The position numbers were made by a program, and so were the translations under genes. From contig NW_020194638.1 of NCBI RefSeq assembly GCF_002865645.1, positions 620,001-684,000 of the forward strand: 64,000 bases of DNA, read 5' to 3'. A model generated the notes under the pieces. The model saw only the letters and a list, made by a program, of their open reading frames with translations. It ran no database searches and was not told where the DNA came from. Position 1 is the stretch's first letter. Each line of letters begins with the position of its first letter. Below are positions 37,604 through 47,432 of the stretch, one piece after another. Origin of the DNA: Hyaloscypha bicolor E. Lineage: Eukaryota; Ascomycota; Leotiomycetes; Helotiales; Hyaloscyphaceae.

Positions 37604-39684
37604 AGATATCTCAGATATTAGATATCTGAAAATTATAATATTACTTTTTCTTTTAGAATAAGCTTGTTTTTAAGCTTTATAAAAGCTATTAATTCATCTA
37701 ATTTTATATTATTTTCCTTTCTAAAATAAACTAGTATCTCGAATATAGATATTATATATAAAAGACTAGTACTTTTAATATATAATTTAGGAAGATTTAT
37801 TATTATTTCTATATAATTCTAAATAAGTATTATTTTTTATATAATTTAGCTAATATTATAGGTTTTATAGAGATTCTAATATATTAATATTATTATTATA
37901 GAAGCTTTATAAAACCAGGGAGCTATTACTTAATACTAAAGCTAAATACTAAACTAGATTCTTATTCTAACTAATTTACTAAATTCTATATTTTAGCTTA
38001 TTTCTTATTAGCTTAATTATAATAACTCATTTAATACTATACTCTTATTTATTATTCTTTAGTATTAATAAGGGCGGTTCCGGGTTTACTTAACTTAGTA
38101 AAGAATTCTAGAGATCTTTTTATAGCTTCTTTATATAAAAACTAAATATATCTTTATAGTTTCTAATAGTTTTAAAAGAAATAAATAGCTATATTATTCT
38201 AAAATCTCAAATAGATTCTTTATTTAGTTCCCTAGCTTTCGGTTTAAATAATTGGATTTCTAGTACTTTATAGTACTTTATATTTTATTTCCGATTTTAA
38301 AATTAATTAGATAGTAGTATTTATTAGCTTATATTATATATTATTCTTATACTTATTTTATATAGCCTTAGGCAAGTTACTATAATTTATATAATTAATT
38401 TACTAATATTTTAGCTTTATTTCTATTTAGCTTCTTTTTAAGCAAGTTAGCTTTAATAGAGAAATTCTAGTCTAGAGAAATATAAGACTTATAGCTCTTT
38501 TTAGTTATAAATAAAAACTAGCTAATAGTTTTATACTAAAGAAAGGCTTATTAATAATTAATTATAGTAACCTATTCGTCTTAGTTATTCTAGTAATAGT
38601 TAATATATAGGTATAATCTCTAATTAAAATATTAATTAATAATTTTTATTTATTTATTTATTTAGGAGTAATTAGCTATTAAGAGCTTAAGCTTTATACT
38701 AATTCTTATATAGAATTTGCTTTAAAAATTAGATATAAATTAGGATCTCTAATCTAATATAATTATTTCTGGAATATCTATTTAGTATATTATATAAAAT
38801 AAAAATAAAAGTACTAACTATTTAGTTATAATTATATCTTATACGAGAATTATAATTAGATACTTAAATAAGTAATTCACGAATATAGTAATTATATTAT
38901 AGCCCGATTTGCTTTCGAAATAGCTTTTAAAATTTATAATAATATATTACTAAAAGTAATTAGGAACTAAAAAGAAATAAAGTAAACTAGGCTTCTTATT
39001 TCTAGATATATATAATTTTTTATAAGTATAATAATTACTATAGTATTAATTAATATTCTTACCTATAAATAGCTAGTAATATTACTTTTTTAGTAGCTAA
39101 TAAAGCTTTATATATTCAGGATATTTAGAAAGAGGTTTATTATATATTTTATAACTTAAAGTAATTTATAAAAGTAGTTTAAGGGTTATTTTATTCTCTA
39201 TAATATAAAGTTTTCTATAATATAAAAAAAAGCCGTCTTATAGTATTTAGATATTACTTTTAGTTTAGGCTATTATATATAGCTTTTCTAGATCCGGTAA
39301 TATATAATTATTTTATAGAATCTTATTTATAAGTTATAAATTACTATACTTAATAAGAGCTTCTAATAATACTTCTATAAAAGCTACTATAATAGAGTTT
39401 ACTAGTAAAGCTTTTAAAAAAATATCTTTTTCTAGAGAAATTATACTTTTAATAAGAATATTTTCTTCTAGAAAGTCTTTAGTATATACTTAGTTTTTAG
39501 GGCCAAATTCCGGATTAAGTAAACCAACTTTATAAAGTATTATTACAAGCTATAAATTATAAATAATCTCCGGATTAATCTTATTTTTAGGGAAAAGTAT
39601 TTAAGATTATAGCTTTTTCTTAATTTGGCCCTAAGTATTTATTTTATCTTATTTTTATAATAAAATATTTATTTACTTATTATA

Positions 39685-39985
39685 GGAGGAAAACTATAAT
39701 AAGACAAAAACCCATATAAAGTATACCAGAATATAAAACGTGACTTAATAATAAAATAATAAATTAAAAACATAAATAGTAAAGTATAAATAATATATAG
39801 TCTATAAAAGCTTAATTAATTAAATACTTATAAGGGATTATTTTCTAGAACTATAGAAAAACCAGCTTTCTTATATAATTTCTGCAAGTTATATATAAAA
39901 GGCCGCGGTCTTTACTATATAACCTAAATCTTAAAACTACTAAAATAATATAATTTTTAGAGAGTACGGCTTGCTATATTATATT
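39685..39985 (-). repeat. Dispersed ~290-bp repeat, copy 1 (inside gypsy element 2)
   Basis: The reverse complement of this stretch matches 57855-58148 almost base for base. The shared run includes ATATAAGAAAGCTGG, TTAATTAATTAAG and ACTATATATTATTTATA. Differences are mainly C/T and G/A. Similarity stops on both sides, although both copies lie in gypsy-rich AT blocks. Confidence 0.75.
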
Positions 39986-42900
39986 ATTCGATTTTCTAGA
40001 ATAATATATAAACTTAAAATAATAATAGAATAAAGGTTTAGCTTATTTAGCTTATTAAGAAAAAAGCTTTTTAGTAATTATAAAGTATTCTAAGATATAG
40101 TAATTAGAATAGACCTTAAAGAAAGTATTCTAAAAGTTCTTTAGTTTAGCTTTTTATTTCTTTAATACTTATATTATAGCAAGTATTTCCTTATTATATA
40201 TATTATAATTAAGCTTTACTAGAAGTATAGTTTTAGAAAAATAAGCTATAGGATATTAAAGACCTATTTCTGGGTTTTATTAAAAGAATAGGCTAGTAAT
40301 TATTTCTTTAAATATATTTGTTTTTATTATTATAAGTAGATCTAGATTATAATATTATAAAACTAGAATAGAAATTAAAGCTTTCTTTAGGTAACTAAAA
40401 GCCTCTTAATATTATTCGAATTACTTAAAGAAAATATTCTTTTTTATAAATAAGATAAGAGGTCTAGTAATATATATATATATATTTTTAATAAAGTATT
40501 TATAGAAATTATAGAAGCCGAGAAAGAACTATATATCTTTAATTATTTTTAGGAATTACTAGTTATATATTACTTTAATTTTATTATAATTTACTTTAAT
40601 ATTAGATATAGAAATAATAAAACCCAAATACTTTATATATATAATTTTAAATTCCGATTTCTTAATATTTATTTAAAGGCTAGTAAGATATAAGCGGTCT
40701 AGTACTTTTCATATATACTATTTATACTCTACTAGGTCCTCTAAATAAATGAGAATATTATTAAGGTATACTATATAAAAGTTATTTAGATACTTAAAGA
40801 GTATATTATTTATATAGTATTAATATATAGCCGGGCCATTTATAAGGCCTTTCCAGAGAATATTACATTTATATACTCTATAGCAGATACGGAATATTAT
40901 TAGCTCCTGAGAGTCCGGGTCTATAGCTATATAATAGAAAGCTTAGCAAATATCTAATTTAATATAGATCTTGGCCTTAGATAATTGACTTAAAGTCTTA
41001 TTAATAAGAGAAAAGAAATATTAATTCTTCCGGGTAATATTATTCAGGTAGCAGAAATTAATACAGAAGTATAAACCTCTGTTTGCTTTCTTTATAAAAA
41101 GAACTAGTAAAATAAAAGAAGTCTAACTAGCTTTAATAAAGCCTTTAGCTAGATTATTTTCTAAAAAATTCTTGATTTCTAGAAGCTCTTAAATAGACTA
41201 CTACCGGAGAGATTAATATCTAATACTCTCGGTTCCCTTTAGGCCTTTAATCTAAATCTTATAATTATATAATCTATAGGGAGAAAGAGTATTAGATTCC
41301 TTCTTAGAGAAAACAGAAGTATATTTCTTGAGTTCCGGAAATAATATTCTCTATAGCCACTAAAGCTCTATTTCTCCCGGTTATTAATTTTCTGGGCCAG
41401 GGATAGCTTCTTTTTTCCGAGCTTTAAGCTTCTTATTAATCTTATAAATAGAGATTTAACTAATAATATTGTTTTTTCTCTTAGCTATATAATTAAATAC
41501 TATAGAGATAAGAATGGCTAGATCTAATATTTACTCTTTATTAAGGACCTCTTTCTGCTTCTTTGGCTTTTGCTTGGGTATTATATCTTAATTAGACTAT
41601 AGAAGCTTCTTTTCTATAGTCTTATATAATTCCCTCTAATTAGTTTGGAAGAAGAAAGACCGTTCTAGAATAAAAGGTTTCTAGGAATAGCTTATAATAG
41701 AATCTCGTTAATTAGTATCCTTTTAATACTTCTTATTAGATTACTTCTCTAGCTATTACTATAAAGTACTAATAATATAACCAAATTATACAGATTTAGG
41801 CTTGTTTTTTGGCTATATAAGCCTATATTTTCTGTAATTAACTAGAATATTAATATATATTACCTATTTCCTACTAAGAATAATATTATAATCTCCAAGG
41901 TTTAGGATAATTATAAGTATATTAATGCTTTATCTATTAATTAGAAATAAGACTTCTATATATTTCTTAGCAAACTTAGCTGGCTTTCTATTAAAACCGC
42001 ATATAGTATAGGATAAGAGAAGAGGTTATAGTTTTATTCCTAAGAATTACTCTATAAGCTAAGTAAGCTTTATATTAATAAAAGCATAACTATTAGCTCT
42101 AGTATTAATAAGGGAAAAAGACTTAATTCCTAATTCATTTATACTAATAGTATAGGGTATTATAAGAATATCTTCTCCTATTAGACAAGTCAAGTTAATC
42201 TCTACCAAATCCATACTATAAGCCCTTAAAGTAGAGACTTTCTTTAGGAATACTTATTTCCCGGTTTTATACCAGAATTAGAACTCGAATTCTCTAAATA
42301 CTCTATTTAAATAGTATATTCCGGTAGAATAAGAACTAAGCCTGGCTTAATTCTAGAGAGAGCTACCTTAGTTTCCTTACTATATAAAAGCAGATAGTAT
42401 CTGGTATAGTAGCCGAACTTGTTATAGTTATAATACTTAATAGTCAAGAGATCCTTGGTTTTTATAAGATATTACTTGTACTTATAAGGAAATACATACT
42501 TAATAAGAGTAGTTAATATAGGCTCCTTGGGCTCTTCCTTAGAAATATACTCCTTAGAAGTATATAGAGATATAGTACCAGAAGTAAACTTGGCTGAGAT
42601 AGCTCTTGCCTTCTTATACTCCTTAGTCTTCTCGTATATAGCCTTAATCTGCTAATTATTAGTAGTATAGTATTAAGCAAAGTGAGTAGTATTAATAGAT
42701 AAATTATTATAGTATATATATACTAATTCCTAGAGCTTTGGTAGAAGCTTCTTATTTAGTTTATACTTAATATCTTAAAGACTAATACCGCCTTCTATAG
42801 ATAATTACAAGAAGAAAGTATAGAATTCCTGAAATACTTAACTAGAGTATATTTAAAGCTTGCCAAAGTCATAGCAAGTATTATATATCTTATTAGGGTT

Positions 42901-44104
42901 AGAGTATAACTCCTTTAGATAAGAATAGAACTCTGAGAGCTAATAGTACTAATTCGAACTATCTTCGTTTATATAAGGATTAGTTAGGGCAAGAGTATTA
43001 CTAGTAAATCTACTAGAAATATAGATAATCTTGAGATCCTCTAAGGAATACAAGTCAGTATTTCCTTATAGCTTATTCTTGATCTAAACTAGCTAGTTAT
43101 TAAAGATAGTATAATCTCTAGTAAAGAGAGTTAGATCTAGGAGCTTAGTAACTCTAGTATCTCTAAAGGAAGTATAAGATATAGGGGATCCTGGACGGGA
43201 ATAAGCAGGAAATAGTTCAGAATTCTTTTAAAAAAAATTCGGAGTAATTAGAGCAGGCGGAGCAGAAGTAATTAGAGCTACTATAAGCCGATTTACTATA
43301 GCCATATAGTATTTGACTTTATTCTCGAGCTTAGTATTATAGAGCTTGGTATTCTCGAGAATAGCTTTATTATAACTATAGGTATTCTTATATGAAATAG
43401 CTCTTTGGATATTCTTCCGGTAGCTCTTTATAATAATATTAATATCTGAGAGTAAGGTATTAGGTTTCTTGGCCTATTCATATAACTCTCTGGTAGTAAT
43501 ATAGTTATTAGTCTCCAGAAGCTTTATAATAAAAGCAGAGGGTTCTATTTCTATAGACTCGTCTATAAATTCTCCAGGAATACTAACGGGACGTTTGATT
43601 CGGGAAGGGCCGCCGACGGGACAACCTGAACTAGCAAGAGCTTTACCGGAAGCCTTGGCGGAAGTTAATATAATTCCTAGTTATATAATATCCTGGGAAA
43701 TCGACCTATTATTCTTTTCCTCTACCGTATCCTCCCTGGCAGTCTTGTTGCCGGCGTATATATAGGGCCTATAAGGTTATAGGATAGGGCTTGGGAATAG
43801 TAGTCAGGTTACTGGCCTGTAAGTGCCTATTACTCTAGGACTTGGTTAAAGAGTAGCCTTTATTCGAGGTTCTTCGATTTTTCGGGTTTTTGGGGGGGTT
43901 TCTAATATATTACTAGTATATATTTATAAAGATATAAATACCTAATTCCTCTAAGGGTTCTAAAGCTTTTCGCTTTTATTATTCTGGAGTCTATTACTCG
44001 AGTTTCTGAGGTTCCGTTATTTTGGCAGTACCTATATTTCTGATAGTTCTGAATTAGTTTATTTGAAATCCTCTATAGGATTAAAGGGAATGAGCTTTGA
44101 ATAC

Positions 44105-44342
44105 TGTTACGGGTACGGTATTCAGGGCTTGGAAAGCAAGGTAGAAGGTCCCTTACGAAGACGATTCAAAGCTAAGGAAGGGAAAACTAGAATACAGGAG
44201 GCTGCAAGGGAGTATATGCACCCTATAGTGCGCTAGTCCTGAAGGGGCTAGCCTTCTAAATATCTCTAGTGCATTCCAAGCATATTTCCCTAGCGAGGCG
44301 GCCGCATTACGTATGCCTAGGAGGCATCTGGGAATCGTAACA
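44105..44342 (-). repeat. 5' LTR of gypsy element 2 (little mutated)
   Basis: This 238-bp LTR starts TGTTACGGGTACGG and ends GGAATCGTAACA, so the short inverted ends TGTTACG/CGTAACA are perfect. It contains GC-rich blocks that are TA-rich in the partner LTR. Its outer end abuts a mariner coding frame at 44343. Confidence 0.88.
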
Positions 44343-45282
44343 CTTCTCTAATTAATATATCCAAAGTCTCCTCCGTATCTGGGGCATATTCAAGCTCAGG
44401 GTATAATCGATATAGCTCAGCCTTTATTAAAGCCCAAAGGTTCTTAATTGGATTCAAATCAAGAAAATATAGTGGCTATTCTATTACTCTAATCCCTATT
44501 TCTCTTAAGATATTCCTTATAATTAAACTATAATAAGGGCCAGCTCTATTATATATAAACTCTCTGCTATTAATTATAATTTCCGGAAGAAAAGCTTTAT
44601 ATAATGCCCGTATAACCCAAGATATAACTCCTCTATAAGTAGCTTCTGGATTGCTATTGAGAGGCACTAATCCTGTATACTAATTATACTCAAATACTAC
44701 TCAAAGTATCTTCTTTACTCCCTTATTAGTATAACGGACAGGTTATATGTCTCTTACTAGTATTTAATCTTCTGGGTATATAAAAGTCTATATGGGTTTT
44801 ACTCTTATTCCTCTTTTAACTATATACTTATTAGACTACGAGACTTTTATCTAATTATAGAGTATATATGTCTAATGGCGAATTGCCCAGTTTAATTATA
44901 CCTGAGTATAGGTAATAGTAATTATAGGTCGTTTCTTTTATATCCACTTCCTTTTCCCTATCTCTTGTAATAGCTCTTATAGTAATCGTTTCTTAATAAT
45001 ATTATCGATTTCGCAAAGAAGGTCTCTTATTTTAATATAAGGATTCGTATAGTTGACTATATTATATATATAGTCTTATTACTTTTCTATAAGAGTTTGT
45101 AGTCTGCCAGAGTATGATTTGGAGGCATTATTAATACGTGAGGCCTCTCGCCGTATTATTGATTTAATTATAGAGAGGTTGAGTTCAGGGTATAATTTAA
45201 GGATCCGATTTGGTAATAATCCAAATATAGATAGCTCGAAAATACGTAAGCGTATCTGCGGGCTCAATTCGCATCGAACCAT
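44343..45282 (-). pseudogene. Tc1/mariner-type DDE transposase, RIP-mutated and cut by gypsy element 2
   Basis: The minus-strand frame from about 45282 starts MVRCELSPQIRLRIFELS. It continues with a helix-turn-helix region ILKLYPELNLSIIKSIIRRE and ASRINNASKSYSGR, the paired-like DNA-binding start of fungal Tc1 transposases. After stop-rich sequence, 44667-44476 reads TYRGVISWVIRALYKAF and then IYNRAGPYYS...GIRVIEWP. DLNPIKNLW, ALIKAELYRLYPELEYAPD and TLDILIREVL follow. The conserved DNA-GPH and PIENLW boxes have D-to-N and E-to-K changes, so two catalytic acids are lost. The frame runs straight into the LTR end at 44342. The first ~60 codons listed for the larger frame (to 45417) lie upstream of the likely start. 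Confidence 0.87.
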
Positions 45283-45896
45283 TCTGAATAGTATGTAGGA
45301 CACTTTGTTTACCTGTCTAAAGTGGCAAGCCTTTCCCATACAAATTGGGTTAGAAAAGCTTGGCACGCTAGACAAGGATGCAAACTTATTGCACCCTACT
45401 GTAAACTCGATCTCCATATTTCAATCTTATCAGGACCTCTCGGAAATGGATACCATTTAGTGGTATGCCGTGGCGCTTGCAGCCATTGCAGCCTTTTCTA
45501 TTGTTTCTGCACGGCGAGAATTTCAATCAGGTTTCTGCGTACTTGCACGACGTATAGTCCTCGTCTCATCTCTTATGGCAGACCCATCAGCATGCCCTGT
45601 CATCAAGCTCGTGCTCCTCAGCGCGGCGCCCCCTACCACCATCAGCAGCAATTGGCATGTCATCAACAAATAGAGTCTCTTCCTCCATTTCACCCACTCC
45701 TTGCGTTGCGACCTCCGTCCCGGCCTCAGCAGCCGCAGGTTCGGGATCGGTGGCTTGTCCGGAAGATGGGCTCTGCCAGCAGAAGTTTTTAGCTTGTTCA
45801 ACGCACAACACCTCGAAAGAGACATATGAGATATGCTAGGATACGGATCTCCGGATATCCCTCCACCAGATCCTTAGGGCCTAAATTAGTACGTCC
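45283..45896. other. Intergenic between mariner relic and RTA1-like pseudogene
   Basis: Normal GC content with overlapping open frames on both strands and no recognisable product. A mariner terminal inverted repeat should lie here, but I could not pair it with a left-hand partner. Confidence 0.45.
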
Positions 45897-46427
45897 ATGA
45901 CCTTCTCCCTGTTTCAACTTCCTCCGCCCTGTAAAGGTCGAGAGGATCTAACCTCCTCTTGTCTTAGAGCCCCTATCGTTATCAACGGCTACGTTCCCTC
46001 CACTGCTTTAGCTATAATAACCACAGTCCTCTTCGCCATCTCCTTCCTCGTCTATAGCTTTATCCTGTAATACTTTTTCATCGTCACCGCCCCTGTGTTT
46101 CTCTTCGTTAGAATCTACACCATCCTCTCGATGCTGATAAATCGTGTTGGCAGGAAATATAGTCCTTTCATTGGGCTGAAATGGGTGTTGGCGAGTTTTA
46201 CAACCAACGATATAATTTACACGGCGTTGTAAATCTGGGGCGCGGTATTGATTGGCGTAGCAGGAATAACAACCGCGATCCCAAGGAACAACGTCCCCCT
46301 CCCCGGCCTATGTGTCCATCTACGACCAATCTTCGCCGAAAATGACAAATACAAAGAGCGGGAACTGCATTTGAAGGAAGAATTATGGGGTCCTATATTG
46401 CAGATGATCTACAGGTGCTGCCATTAA
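45897..46427 (+). pseudogene. RTA1-like membrane protein pseudogene
   Basis: From the ATG at 45897 one frame of 177 codons reads MTFSLFQLPPP, then GYVPSTALAIITTVLFAISF, FFIVTAPVFLFVRIYTILS and YSPFIGLKWVLASFTTNDII. It then gives IWGAVLIGVAGITTAI and a different-looking hydrophilic tail to a TAA at 46425-46427. The succession of hydrophobic helices with Y-x-P-S, APVF and (V)T-x-D motifs is that of the fungal RTA1/lipid-translocating-exporter-like family. Two in-frame TAA codons interrupt it (46068-46070, codon 58; 46230-46232, codon 112), each where CAA (Gln) fits. The protein is also shorter than the family norm (about 300 aa), so the last helices are missing. It is not functional as read. 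Confidence 0.72.
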
Positions 46428-46530
46428 GTCGATGGCGTGTTAAAATCTGAGAGGAGGGCGCTGATACATTATCTACTAACTGATGATGATGAAGTTTATT
46501 CGCCCGGTTCTAAACCTAAAGGGCCCTAGT
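46428..46530. other. Short intergenic gap between convergent pseudogenes
   Basis: About 100 bp lie between the 3' ends of the RTA1-like relic (+) and the unknown relic (-). Nothing is identified. Confidence 0.5.
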
Positions 46531-47001
46531 CTATATTACATAATCCACTTCGTTCAGTGTTTCCATGACCTCCTGAAGCCCGTACAGAAATGCCTCTTCC
46601 AGTGTTTTCCACTTTCAGTAATTGCCTTGATCAAACGAGGTCTCGTGTGTGGTTAGTAGCAAGTGAGCTTGAAGATCATTCCTCCAAGTGTTCAATATCC
46701 TATCGTCGGCAACTGAAGCGAGACCTGCTGGGGACACGAGGGTGCTGGGGGTTAGTTGGGGTGAGAGAATGAGATGGGATTTACTATTGTGGGGTGTTGG
46801 CTGCCTGTTCTACGTCCCGTCTAGTCGTCCTGTTGCAATGGCAAACTTGATCGTTGCTCGTACTGCTTCCATATTTGGTGTCCATGTCTCCGGGTCAGAT
46901 GGTGCTTTCCCGCCCAAGTAGAAAGAGAGGTTGCCTCTTCTTGTGTCTGTCTGTGCTAGCATTTGTGTTCGGTATGCATCCCATCTCGCGCATCGGAAGA
47001 G
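46531..47001 (-). pseudogene. Unknown two-exon gene relic
   Basis: On the minus strand a frame from about 47001 reads RCARWDAYRTQMLAQTDTRR, FYLGGKAPSDPETWTP and AVRATIKFAIATGRLDG. An intron at 46813-46745 (69 nt; GTAGAAC donor, CTAAC branch, CCCCAG acceptor) follows. It joins in phase to LVSPAGLASVADDRILNTW, RNDLQAHLLLTTHETSF and, after an in-frame TGA (46615-46617), KWKTLEEAFLYGLQEVMETL ending at a TAG (46531). Both the clean phase across the intron and the good protein after the TGA argue for one gene with a CGA-to-TGA nonsense change. The 5' end is unclear; an in-frame TAG lies at 47004-47002 and a preceding exon may exist. The family is not recognised. Confidence 0.5.
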
Positions 47002-47004
47002 CTA

Positions 47005-47432
47005 TAGATCCCTTAATCTCCGCTAGTTCCGTGATCCTCAGAGCTAAGCCTTTAAGGACCTATATATATTGAGGGCCCTCTCTCCTTTTCTTCTTTCAGT
47101 AGCTTTAGATTCTAAGAGACTCCCTTTAGCTTTCACACATCTTTATAATATGTGAGGCAGACGTCCCTGTGACTTACCTGTCTTTATAAAACTGGGCGTC
47201 ACAAAAGGAAAATTTAAAGCAGAAGGAGAAGGACTAATTAGGTATGAATAGCAAGCATTAAGCGTTGTAAGAGCGACAGTTATTGCAAAGTGAAATTTTC
47301 AATGGATTAGTTTTCTATTTAAATTGCACTAACAAAAGGCGTAGGAAAGCAAGAGCCACAAGCCGAGACCAGGCTTGAACACTAAGATAATACCACAGTG
47401 ATGATCCGCATCAGCATATTTTGGAAATCACC
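47005..47432. other. Intergenic
   Basis: No gene is seen. It contains a short imperfect inverted pair around GGCAGACGTC/GGGCGTCAC near 47160-47210. It is the 3' flank of the cysteine-ladder gene. Confidence 0.45.

Larger units (their letters stand above)
37367..44342 (-). mobile_element. RIP-degraded Ty3/gypsy retrotransposon (element 2), inserted in a mariner gene
   Basis: The LTRs at 37367-37603 and 44105-44342 bound ~6.98 kb with coding on the minus strand. The intact-looking LTR starts TGTTACG and ends CGTAACA. Gag lies at about 43.6-42.2 kb and a zinc-knuckle relic at about 42.47-42.42 kb (YYCNYNKFGYY). RT lies at about 41.1-40.7 kb (AKIYIKLDI, AFYYIAID; YLNNILIYLEDLVE for YLDDILIYSED). 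RNase H and integrase relics follow to the left. Stops and Asp-to-Asn changes inactivate it. RIP intensity falls from left to right: the right LTR and the first ~600 bp of interior keep normal GC. A ~290-bp stretch at about 39685-39985 recurs inverted at 57855-58148. Confidence 0.88.

Noticed and set aside
45322..45839. Frames on both strands (156 aa +, 100 aa -) between mariner and RTA1-like relic
   Set aside because: Both strands are equally open with no recognisable motif. The low-complexity Pro/Ser/Ala composition gives no basis for choosing one.
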